DNA from: Pseudomonadota bacterium
Lineage (GTDB): Bacteria; Bdellovibrionota; UBA1018; CAIMNF01
DNA length: 9,289 nucleotides
Assembly (NCBI GenBank): GCA_027482725.1
Contig: JAIXVT010000112.1
Location: 1-9,289 of the forward strand
Direction of reading: 5' to 3'
In this document: piece by piece, positions 1-5,573 of the stretch
Layout of the letters: each line of letters begins with the position of its first letter
How positions within the stretch are numbered: the stretch's first letter is position 1
Notes under the pieces: model-generated
What the model saw: only the letters and a program-made list of their open reading frames with translations
The model's database searches: none
Told to the model about the DNA's origin: nothing
Translations under genes and position numbers: made by a program

Positions 1-635
1 GGCTCTAAGTAACGTGGACAGCAGTCGGACGCGGCTTCACAAAAATCGTGGACTCGGGATTTAATCTTCTTTAACAACCGCCTGATCGCCTTGGGCCGTT
101 CGTCCGGTAAAACCCCATATTTTGCGACAGATCGGGCATGGTACAAGGGATGCGGTGGCATCGAGCACACCTCAAACCCCAGGATCAGCCGCTGATCGGT
201 AACCGCCACAGCGACGTTTAACGGGACGAGTTTCGTCTTCTCAAACGTCTCTAGCTCATCAAACTGTATTCGCAGGGCGCGCTTCCCTTGAAACGCACGC
301 ACTAAATTTCTCTCATTGCGACGCGTGCAAAACGCACTCAGCTGCTTAAGCCTAAGCGCGATCGCCTCGGGCTTAGTTCCCACGATCTTTGCCGTCCGGT
401 TCATGGACACGTTACTGAGCAGTAACCTCCGGACCGTCGTGTTGATGTGACGCTTCTTTTGGTAGTAGTTCCAGGAATACGTCGCGCTCGAGAAGTTTCG
501 TCCGCAGACCTTACACAGGTACTTCTGGGGCCTACCGCCGGACTTGCGCTTAAAGCGTCCTTTTCGGATGATGAGTCCGGATTTCCGAGAGAGGCGAAAC
601 TGTTGGCGGGTGGAGCAGCAGGTATTTGTGTGCAT
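1..635 (-). CDS. IS1-like transposase, partial (3' end beyond window)
   Basis: This minus-strand frame is open from an ATG at 635 to the window edge (211 codons visible). An in-frame TAA three codons upstream makes this the first ATG; I see no good Shine-Dalgarno. The protein reads as an insertion-sequence transposase. It has an N-terminal zinc-ribbon-like part (Cys6/Cys7, then CKVCG with Cys41 and Cys44), followed by the family-typical FSSATY...YQKKR segment. A helix-turn-helix-like stretch covers about residues 66-98. The start of a DDE-type catalytic domain follows, with IQFDELETFE (Asp126) and ASDCCPRY (probable second Asp204). Bacterial relatives with an IQFDE.ETFEHTK motif are known as IS1-like or unclassified transposases. 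The first cysteine pair is adjacent (CC) rather than CxxC, so zinc binding may be altered. The third acidic residue, the stop codon and the far IS end lie outside the window, so intactness cannot be judged. No convincing terminal inverted repeat was found in 636-721. Confidence 0.8.
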   Translation of the reverse strand, partial: MHTNTCCSTRQQFRLSRKSGLIIRKGRFKRKSGGRPQKYLCKVCGRNFSSATYSWNYYQKKRHINTTVRRLLLSNVSMNRTAKIVGTKPEAIALRLKQLSAFCTRRNERNLVRAFQGKRALRIQFDELETFEKTKLVPLNVAVAVTDQRLILGFEVCSMPPHPLYHARSVAKYGVLPDERPKAIRRLLKKIKSRVHDFCEAASDCCPRYLE

Positions 636-721
636 GGCCCAGGCTTATGCGAAAAATGTGCCATTTTAACGGGATTTGCGGGGGGCGCCAAACCGGGCCA
701 GGTGAAAGCTTGGGGGGCGGT

Positions 722-1600
722 TCAAACAGGGGGCTCGCTCAGTAACCTTGAAATCTCGTCTTTAATGACTCTTTCCGCAAGGCCCGGAAGCTGATGTTCA
801 ACATAGTGGTTCACCAGAGTGTCCCCCTTGCCCGAAATTTCTTCGCGGAGTTCCGCAAGGGCGCGGTCGATCTCGGCGCGCACGATGGAGCGGATGTCTT
901 CCAGAGAAACATGAGCCACCGACTCTACAGGCCGATTGCCGCCGACCTTCGTTGTGGTCGATGAATTCACTACCGGCGTAGGCTCTAAATCTATCGCTTC
1001 GATTGCTCCAAAGTCTTGATCAAAAGTCGATTGGGTGAGCGTTTGCAAATCGTTCCCACCCCGGGTGATTTGCGGAATCGGCGGGAGCCCCAAGGGTTCC
1101 GGTTTTACAAAATCTAAATCCTGCGGAAGTCCGTCAAGTGTGGACATTTCAAACCCGGAAAATCCGTCGTCGCCCATCGCGTTTGGAGTCTGTACAGAAA
1201 TCGTGTCCATGATGGGGTCTAGCGCCGGTGCGACCATGGACACGGAGGCCAAGGTAGAGCGCAAATGTGCGGGATCAAAAGGCTTGATGAGGTGCCCGGA
1301 AAATCCCAAATCTCGCATGCGCGTTTCATCGACCCGTTCAAATGCACTGGACATCATGATCGTCGGGATGTTGATGAGGTCGGGCTTGGAAATCAGGTAC
1401 TCACGGACTTGGTACGCATCACTCTTGGGGAGTGACACGTCAATAATGGCGATGTGGGGGCGGAACAAGGACATTTGCTCGATAGCTTCGGCCCCGTCCG
1501 AAACGGTTAAAATTTCATAGCCGTCCCCGGATAACGCCAGACGAATAACTTTTTGAATCGTCAAGCTGTCATCTGCGACTAGGATTTTTTTTCCGGCCAT
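722..1600 (-). CDS. response regulator, receiver domain plus helical C-terminal tail
   Basis: A 292-aa protein. Residues 1-120 form a CheY-like receiver with all phosphorylation residues present: the acidic pair Asp10/Asp11, phospho-acceptor Asp54 in IIDVSLPKSD, Ser84/Ser85 in the switch position, and Lys106 in IKPFDP. Residues about 121-227 are low-complexity, Pro/Thr/Ser/Gly-rich and probably a flexible linker. Residues 228-292 are predicted amphipathic helix ending in LAERVIKDEISRLLSE. Similar tails occur on single-domain regulators in delta-proteobacteria. There is no DNA-binding or enzymatic output domain, so action by protein-protein contact is inferred. I chose the ATG at 1600 because the fold starts there (MAGKKILVADDS) and GAGAG sits about 9 bases upstream. 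The in-frame ATG at 1687 would add 29 residues unlike a receiver, without a ribosome site. The leader has a 6-bp GC hairpin (1642-1657). No histidine kinase is adjacent. Confidence 0.88.
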   Translation of the reverse strand: MAGKKILVADDSLTIQKVIRLALSGDGYEILTVSDGAEAIEQMSLFRPHIAIIDVSLPKSDAYQVREYLISKPDLINIPTIMMSSAFERVDETRMRDLGFSGHLIKPFDPAHLRSTLASVSMVAPALDPIMDTISVQTPNAMGDDGFSGFEMSTLDGLPQDLDFVKPEPLGLPPIPQITRGGNDLQTLTQSTFDQDFGAIEAIDLEPTPVVNSSTTTKVGGNRPVESVAHVSLEDIRSIVRAEIDRALAELREEISGKGDTLVNHYVEHQLPGLAERVIKDEISRLLSEPPV

Positions 1601-1690
1601 AAAAAAAATACTCTCAGGATTACGGGTACCTGTAAAGCCTAGGGCGGATCCCCGCCCCCTTAAGCCGAAGATTTCTAAACCCTTCATTTT

Positions 1691-1718
1691 TTTACATTTT
1701 GATTGTGTACCCCGATCA
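1691..1718 (-). promoter_or_regulatory. candidate sigma70-type promoter of the response regulator
   Basis: On the minus strand TTGATC (1718-1713) is followed after 17 bases by TGTAAA (1696-1691). The -35 is good and the -10 is weak. It would give a leader of about 80 nt before the ATG at 1600. It overlaps, in the opposite orientation, the 6S RNA promoter. Assigned by eye only. Confidence 0.35.
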
Positions 1719-1727
1719 AGGTATCCT
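1699..1727 (+). promoter_or_regulatory. sigma70-type promoter of the 6S RNA gene
   Basis: TTGATT (1699-1704), a spacer of exactly 17 bases, then TATCCT (1722-1727). The predicted transcription start, about 7 bases after the -10, is at 1733-1735. That coincides with the first paired base of the 6S RNA closing stem (1734), so promoter and RNA structure support each other. Confidence 0.7.
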
Positions 1728-1732
1728 GAAAA

Positions 1733-1907
1733 GGCTTAGGGTCCAGTCCATAAAACACATCTGGACCCGACAAACATTAACCCCGGGGGCTGTCCCTGTG
1801 GATGGTGTGCATGCCCACCTTAACTGAGTGGGAAGCCTGAAATCCGCAAATAGCGCCCACTTTTAGAGTGATTGGGGTTCCAATGTTCGGCCTGTGGCCC
1901 TAGGCAT
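1733..1907 (+). ncRNA. ssrS: 6S RNA
   Basis: 6S RNA binds the sigma70 RNA polymerase holoenzyme by mimicking an open promoter and represses many promoters in stationary phase. The sequence shows the expected elements in order. A closing stem pairs 1734-1743 with 1896-1905 (10 bp, including G-U pairs). The core segment GGATGGTGTGCATGC (1800-1814) matches the E. coli form GGTTGGTGAGCATGC. An apical hairpin CCCAC/GTGGG (1814-1818 with 1828-1832) precedes GGGAAGCCTGAAA, the counterpart of E. coli GAGAAGCCTTAAAA. A small hairpin ATTGG/CCAAT (1871-1884) sits on the 3' side of the central bubble, as in E. coli, and GGCCTGTGGC corresponds to E. coli CAGCCTGCGGC. The length, about 175 nt, is normal. 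Ends are inferred from the promoter and stem, and the 3' end may be processed. E. coli ssrS also lies directly upstream of a protein gene. Comparison with E. coli is from memory. Confidence 0.9.
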
Positions 1908-1928
1908 TTTAAGAACCGCTTCTTAAAA
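1907..1928 (+). other. AT-rich stem-loop just after 6S RNA
   Basis: TTTTAAGAA (1907-1915) and TTCTTAAAA (1920-1928) form a 9-bp stem with a CCGC loop. It is followed by A residues, not U residues, on the plus strand, so it is not a standard terminator. It may mark 3' processing of the 6S RNA or separate it from the downstream gene. The structure is seen; its role is inferred. Confidence 0.4.
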
Positions 1929-1952
1929 AAACCGAGAATGGAGCTCTCGTTC

Positions 1953-2576
1953 ATGCCCGATGTTATGTCAAGGACTACGCCCAACATGAAACCCAGCATG
2001 AATTCTGACCAATGGATTCACGAGCTTGCCCGTAACGAAGTAACTTTAGATGCGCAGGCTTTGCTCAAGGGGGATTCTCCTTCTTCTCCGTCCCAAGCCA
2101 TCGAAGAAGGCACGGTTGATTTTCTCTCTGATTTTCGCTCTCTCGTTCAAGAGTATACGCGCATTTTTAACTCTTTCTCGGATGGGGGGAAAAAGTTTCA
2201 AGAAATTAAAGTATTCGGGATGGCGCAAAATCCCCTTGAGTTCATGATTTTTCGGAACGGGGTAAAGCTTTTAGTCACTCACCCTGCGGTAGGGATGATT
2301 CATATCGCCTATCAGCGTCATAATGCTCAGGGAGTTGTATCTTCAGCTCCTGAGATTGGATTTCCAGAAACCATCGAAATCGTCGCTCATTTATCCACTT
2401 TTGGAGTGGTTCAATGGACTTCCAGGGGAGAGCGGGTGGAGGTAGAAACCTTGGCCCGGTTCTTTTTTGGCCAATTTGTCCGTGCAACACGGGAACAGAA
2501 AAAACTGAAATCCAATCAACAGGCCTTGTTACAGCACATCAAAACCCTGCTTCAAGATCAAGGGATTGAACTTTAA
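1953..2576 (+). CDS. protein of unknown function, 207 aa
   Basis: I do not recognise this family. The protein is soluble, with no signal peptide or membrane segment. After a variable, Met/Ser/Pro-rich N-terminus comes a helical stretch (about residues 45-72, VDFLSDFRSLVQEYTRIFNSF). A probable mixed beta region follows (KVFGMAQNPLEFMIFRNGVKLLVTHPAVGMIHIAY...), and a C-terminal Lys/Gln-rich helix ends the protein. The start is uncertain. The frame is open back to a TTG at 1872, but that part is inside the 6S RNA. The ATG at 1953 has GGAG nine bases upstream and is preferred. ATGs at 1938, 1986 and 1998 are alternatives, the 1986 one with AAGGA 11 bases upstream. The position directly after 6S RNA suggests co-transcription from its promoter. 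The 3' end overlaps the convergent SDR gene by 48 bp. Confidence 0.7.
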   Translation: MPDVMSRTTPNMKPSMNSDQWIHELARNEVTLDAQALLKGDSPSSPSQAIEEGTVDFLSDFRSLVQEYTRIFNSFSDGGKKFQEIKVFGMAQNPLEFMIFRNGVKLLVTHPAVGMIHIAYQRHNAQGVVSSAPEIGFPETIEIVAHLSTFGVVQWTSRGERVEVETLARFFFGQFVRATREQKKLKSNQQALLQHIKTLLQDQGIEL

Positions 2577-3407
2577 CAATCGCATGCTCTGCGTGAAGTT
2601 GAGCGAATAGTCTTCGGTACGGTAGCCCGACTCTTCGGGCTGTACCAATGCGGATTCTGCACCGATGATGCCCGAAAACCGCTTCCCTAATTCATAAAGG
2701 GAAATCTTGGTTAATCCGCCGTGATGGACCAGTTTTCCCCGGACATCTTGAGACAAGACCCTCAGTATAACGTCGCAAAGCCCGTCAATGCGTGCGGGGT
2801 TGGTGATCCATTGGGGAGAAAGCTTGAGCACCTGTTCTTGCCCCAACTGTAAGCGCCAGCGATCCAAAAAAGAGGGGTGATCCGCGGTTCCGCGCCCAAG
2901 TAGCGGAGCAGAGCGGATAATCACGTAATTCAAGGATCTGGATTTGACGTAGTTTTCACCGCCGACTTTAGCTTTGGCCAGTGGGGATTCGGGCATGGCG
3001 GTATCGTTTTCGTGAGAGTTTCCCGTTTTTCCGGAAAAAATAAAATCAGAACTCAAGTAAATGAATTTTGCCTTATAAACATCCGTTGCTTCCATCACGT
3101 TAGCAGGACCGCTGGAATGAATCATTTGGCCTTTTTTTTGATCGTTTTCCGTAATGTAGTCTTCAATTCGATTGGAACCCGCACAATAGATCACAGCTTT
3201 AGGCCGATAGAGATGCGCAATTTTTTTATAAGGATCTTTTTCTAATACATCCGCTCTAAAGTAGTGAATTCCGGGGATGGGGACTAGGGGCGGGTGTTGA
3301 CGATAAGTGCACACGACACGATATTTTTGGACGAGGGCCCGACTCACGTGATAGCCCACGTATCCTGTACCGCCAACAACCAACACGGAATCAAGGGACT
3401 TCTGCAT
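2529..3407 (-). CDS. RmlD-like / NAD-dependent epimerase SDR protein, catalytic Tyr missing
   Basis: A 292-aa extended short-chain dehydrogenase/reductase closest in pattern to RmlD (dTDP-4-dehydrorhamnose reductase), a group that acts on nucleotide sugars in the cytoplasm. The Rossmann motif GGTGYVG is at residues 12-18. DVL (53-55), YCAG (74-77), LSSDFIFSG (118-126, RmlD-like STDYVFDG) and an RSAPLLGRG segment (165-173) follow in order. Aligning E-D-D-x(3)-P-x(3)-Y-G-x-[ST]-K-x(2)-GE of RmlD with residues 133-151 (ENDTAMPESPLAKAKVGGE) puts Leu143 at the catalytic Tyr position, while Lys147 and the GGE are kept. Cofactor binding looks plausible but classical Tyr-based catalysis does not. It may be a regulatory or binding protein, or use another base. 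The start ATG has only a weak AAGA ribosome site. The gene lies 88 bp downstream of the last flagellin, with a stem-loop between them, so it may be read through from the flagellin transcript. No sugar-biosynthesis neighbours are present. Confidence 0.8.
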   Translation of the reverse strand: MQKSLDSVLVVGGTGYVGYHVSRALVQKYRVVCTYRQHPPLVPIPGIHYFRADVLEKDPYKKIAHLYRPKAVIYCAGSNRIEDYITENDQKKGQMIHSSGPANVMEATDVYKAKFIYLSSDFIFSGKTGNSHENDTAMPESPLAKAKVGGENYVKSRSLNYVIIRSAPLLGRGTADHPSFLDRWRLQLGQEQVLKLSPQWITNPARIDGLCDVILRVLSQDVRGKLVHHGGLTKISLYELGKRFSGIIGAESALVQPEESGYRTEDYSLNFTQSMRLLKFNPLILKQGFDVL

Positions 3408-3434
3408 GGTTTCATCTTACACGAATCGGTTTCG

Positions 3435-3472
3435 CGATTCGAGGGGCACCTCAAGAGAAGTGCCCCGAATCG
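3435..3472 (-). terminator. stem-loop 3' of last flagellin (no U-tract)
   Basis: GGGGCAC/GTGCCCC (3443-3449 with 3460-3466) extended by CGATTC/GAATCG (3435-3440 with 3467-3472), with a 2-base bulge and a 10-base loop. It begins 23 bases after the flagellin stop. No U-run follows on the minus strand. CGAATCG at 3422-3428 can also pair with 3435-3441, giving a competing hairpin. It is probably an mRNA 3'-end stabiliser or a weak terminator. Confidence 0.5.
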
Positions 3473-3495
3473 TGAGTTCAGCGTTTTTCGCCGAG

Positions 3496-4329
3496 TTAGC
3501 CTAAGAGCTTGAGTGTCGCGGTGGCCGCGTTGTTGGCTTGGCTCAAAACGGAAATTCCGGCTTGCATCAAGATGTTTTCGCGGGTCATGTTAGAAACCTC
3601 TTGGGCCATATCGGCATCACGAATCCGGCTGTTGGCGGCCGAGAGGTTTTCGTCAGCAATCGAGATCGAATTGATCGTAGACTGAAGACGGTTTTGCATA
3701 GCACCCAGATCGGCTCGGACAGAGTTCACTTTAACCAAGGCATCGTCAAGTACGGCCAGAGAAGTTTGCGCTCCAATTTTTGTCGCGACGGTTTCCCCGG
3801 TGACCCCTAACGATTCCGCAGTCACGTTAGCGCTTTCCGCATTGTAAACCACTCGGTCCGTGAGGGGGTTGTTCTGAGTTCCGACTTGGATTTCAAACAA
3901 ACCCGCTTTCCCATTCAGCAAAGGAATTCCGTTAAATGTGGTCGCATCTGAAATCCTTTGAATTTCGGATTTAAGCGCTTGGAATTCGCGATCTGCGAAC
4001 TGGCGCTCGCGGTCACCGATCGTGTCCGATGCGGATTGGATAGCCAGTTCCCGGAGCCGGATGATCATGTTTGAAACTTCGTTCAATCCTCCCTCGGTCA
4101 CTTGCACCAACGATACGCCATCTTGCGCGTTTCTTTTGGCTTGACGGTATCCACGGATTTGCGCACGCAAATTTTCGGATATCGCGAGCCCTGCCGCATC
4201 GTCACCGGCGCGATTAATTCGGCTTCCACTAGATAAACGCTCTAATGTGCCTTCCAAATTCATTTTTGTATTCCCCAATGTCCTCATCGCCGATAGCGCT
4301 GGAATATTGGTATTTATTCTTAATCCCAT
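3496..4329 (-). CDS. fliC: flagellin (third of three tandem copies)
   Basis: A 277-aa flagellin, the protein that polymerises into the flagellar filament after export through the flagellar type III apparatus. The N-terminal D0/D1 half starts MGLRINTNIPALSA and contains LSSGSRINRAGDDAAGLAISE. The C-terminal half has LGAMQNRLQS, NSRIRDADMAQE and ends in LSQANNAATATLKLLG. Only about 40 residues separate the two halves, so there is no D2/D3 variable domain. It contains no cysteine. The ATG at 4329 is chosen because flagellins start MGLRINTN and GGAGG lies six bases upstream; the in-frame ATG at 4383 would add 18 untypical residues. Very similar to the copy upstream of it, consistent with recent duplication. 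No sigma28 promoter was found in the 157-bp gap, so transcription may come from upstream or from an unrecognised promoter. Confidence 0.96.
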   Translation of the reverse strand: MGLRINTNIPALSAMRTLGNTKMNLEGTLERLSSGSRINRAGDDAAGLAISENLRAQIRGYRQAKRNAQDGVSLVQVTEGGLNEVSNMIIRLRELAIQSASDTIGDRERQFADREFQALKSEIQRISDATTFNGIPLLNGKAGLFEIQVGTQNNPLTDRVVYNAESANVTAESLGVTGETVATKIGAQTSLAVLDDALVKVNSVRADLGAMQNRLQSTINSISIADENLSAANSRIRDADMAQEVSNMTRENILMQAGISVLSQANNAATATLKLLG

Positions 4330-4331
4330 AT

Positions 4332-4346
4332 TTAGCCTCCATTCAT
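4332..4346 (-). promoter_or_regulatory. leader mini-ORF MNGG before flagellin start
   Basis: ATG AAT GGA GGC TAA, preceded at exactly 8 bases by its own GGAGG (4359-4355). Its third and fourth codons contain the Shine-Dalgarno of the flagellin, and its stop is 2 bases before the flagellin ATG at 4329. Translation of the mini-ORF could re-initiate at, or be coupled to, the flagellin. It is seen directly; translation is not shown. Confidence 0.35.
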
Positions 4347-4425
4347 TCTCTCGTCCTCCATAACGACGGTCACAATCCCTCATGATCCGCGGCGTCCGTG
4401 CCGATCTCTATTAGTTTGGGATCTA

Positions 4426-4450
4426 GGCTACCCACCCGATGTGGGCAGCC
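4426..4450 (-). terminator. stem-loop 3' of second flagellin (no U-tract)
   Basis: Ten-bp stem GGCTACCCAC (4426-4435) with GTGGGCAGCC (4441-4450), with one wobble or mismatch and a 5-base loop, 36 bases after the flagellin stop. The following minus-strand sequence is not U-rich. Likely 3'-end structure or partial terminator. Confidence 0.5.
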
Positions 4451-4486
4451 CTCCCTCACTAAACTTGTGTGATGCTTGCTTTGGGT

Positions 4487-5320
4487 TTATCCCAGCAATT
4501 TCATTGCTGAAGATAAAGCCCCGTTCGCCTGGCTTAAGACCGAAATCCCAGCCTGCATCAAAATTTGGTTCTTCGTCATCTCTGAGACTTCTTGCGCGAG
4601 ATCGGTATCGCGTATCCTGCTGTTCGCAGTCGCAAGATTTTCCTCATTGATGGCAATGCTGTTGATCGTAGATTGAAACCTGTTCTGCATTGCGCCCAAA
4701 TCTGCTCGTACTTTACTGACCCGTTGGATGGCATCATCAATGACACTCAACGTGAGTTGTGAACCTTGTTTGGTCGCTACCGATTCTCCGGTAAGTCCAA
4801 GGGACTCCATCGTGACATCGGCGTTTTGCCCGTCGTACACGATTCGGTCGGTGAGTGGATTATTTCCTGTGCCCACTTGGATCTCAAAGATCCCGGCCTT
4901 TCCGTTTAACAGCGGAGTGCCGTTAAAGTTAGTGGCTTGGGAAATCCGGTCCACTTCGGATTTCAGCGACTGGAATTCGCGATCCGCAAATTGCCGTTCT
5001 TTATCGCCTATGGTATCCGATGCCGTTTGGATAGCCAGTTCGCGTAACCGAATCAAGATGTTGGTGATCTCGTTGAGTCCCCCTTCGGAGACTTGAATGA
5101 GTGACACCCCGTCCTGGGTATTACGCTTGGCTTGCTTCAGCCCCCGAATCTGCGCACGTAAGTGTTCAGAAATCGCGAGCCCGGCGGCATCGTCACCGGC
5201 TTGGTTGATCCGGCTACCACTGGAAAGTCGTTCAAGGTTTTTCTCTAACGCTCCTTTGGTAATGCTCAAATTACGTTGCGCTGTTAACGAAGGTATATTC
5301 GTGTTTACTCTTAATCCCAT
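4487..5320 (-). CDS. fliC: flagellin (second of three tandem copies)
   Basis: A 277-aa flagellin of exactly the same length as the copy downstream of it. It starts MGLRVNTNIPSLTAQRNL, has LSSGSRINQAGDDAAGLAISE in the N-terminal spoke region, and ends LSQANGALSSAMKLLG. The central part (about 145-190) is a short linker, so the filament surface domain is missing. It has no cysteine. The ATG at 5320 has AGGAG with good spacing and is the only family-consistent start. The 253-bp gap upstream is filled with hairpins (5365-5384, 5413-5439, 5491-5527); I found no convincing sigma28 or sigma70 promoter there. A mini-ORF leader of the same design as in the third copy precedes it. The two may arise from one duplication that included the leader. 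Confidence 0.96.
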   Translation of the reverse strand: MGLRVNTNIPSLTAQRNLSITKGALEKNLERLSSGSRINQAGDDAAGLAISEHLRAQIRGLKQAKRNTQDGVSLIQVSEGGLNEITNILIRLRELAIQTASDTIGDKERQFADREFQSLKSEVDRISQATNFNGTPLLNGKAGIFEIQVGTGNNPLTDRIVYDGQNADVTMESLGLTGESVATKQGSQLTLSVIDDAIQRVSKVRADLGAMQNRFQSTINSIAINEENLATANSRIRDTDLAQEVSEMTKNQILMQAGISVLSQANGALSSAMKLLG

Positions 5321-5323
5321 AAC

Positions 5324-5341
5324 TTAATCTCCTGTAGTCAT
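5324..5341 (-). promoter_or_regulatory. leader mini-ORF MTTGD before flagellin start
   Basis: ATG ACT ACA GGA GAT TAA, with GGAGG (5354-5350) exactly 8 bases upstream, ending 3 bases before the flagellin ATG at 5320. The flagellin Shine-Dalgarno is inside the mini-ORF. An in-frame ATG at 5347 would give two more residues. This is the same arrangement as at 4332-4346 with different codons. Confidence 0.35.
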
Positions 5342-5364
5342 ATCCATCTCCTCCATGAAATCCG

Positions 5365-5384
5365 ATCAACGGGTTACCGTTGAT
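5365..5384 (-). promoter_or_regulatory. hairpin in leader of second flagellin
   Basis: A perfect 8-bp stem ATCAACGG/CCGTTGAT (5365-5372 with 5377-5384) with a 4-base loop, about 45 bases upstream of the flagellin start. It could stabilise the mRNA or belong to a regulatory leader; its role is unknown. Confidence 0.4.
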
Positions 5385-5412
5385 GCGGGCGGCAGTCCAT
5401 GCCTGGGTTTTT

Positions 5413-5439
5413 GTGCGTAAAGTGTTGTGTTTTACGCAC
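5413..5439. repeat. inverted repeat between second and first flagellin
   Basis: GTGCGTAAA (5413-5421) and TTTACGCAC (5431-5439) form a perfect 9-bp inverted repeat with a 9-base spacer. On the minus strand it is followed by AAAAA, so it is not an intrinsic terminator there. It could be an RNA hairpin or a dyad operator for the downstream flagellin. The strand of action is unknown. Confidence 0.4.
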
Positions 5440-5490
5440 GTTGATCAAAGCCGTTAAATTTTTACGTCCCCTACATTCTTGTGGACCCTT

Positions 5491-5527
5491 GCTTTCAAAG
5501 GCCCCCTTCGTGGGGTCCTTTGAAAGC
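5491..5527 (-). terminator. long stem-loop 3' of first flagellin (no U-tract)
   Basis: An 11-bp perfect arm GCTTTCAAAGG/CCTTTGAAAGC (5491-5501 with 5517-5527), then a C-T mismatch and CCCC/GGGG, with a 5-base loop. It lies 46 bases beyond the flagellin stop. No U-run follows on either strand. Probably an mRNA 3' structure or weak terminator. Confidence 0.55.
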
Positions 5528-5573
5528 GTTGTGATCCAGGACAAAATATTTATAGTGTCAGTTCAGCTCAGGG

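Noticed and set aside
680..719. Direct repeat GGGGGGCG at 680-687 and 712-719 as a transposon target-site duplication
   Set aside because: Both copies are on the same side of the transposase gene, so they cannot flank the element; the G-runs are low complexity.
447..794. Plus-strand 115-codon frame between transposase and response regulator
   Set aside because: It is antisense to both genes, has low-complexity composition and no promoter or ribosome site.
1872..1952. TTG-initiated N-terminal extension of the unknown protein
   Set aside because: The bases belong to the 3' half of the 6S RNA and the first part after it, there is no ribosome site, and the residues show no pattern of a protein domain.
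4387..4403. Minus-strand GGCAC-N7-GC pattern upstream of the third flagellin as a sigma54 promoter
   Set aside because: The -24 part fits, but the -12 element is CCGCG rather than TTGCA and the region is simply GC-rich; no enhancer sites are seen.
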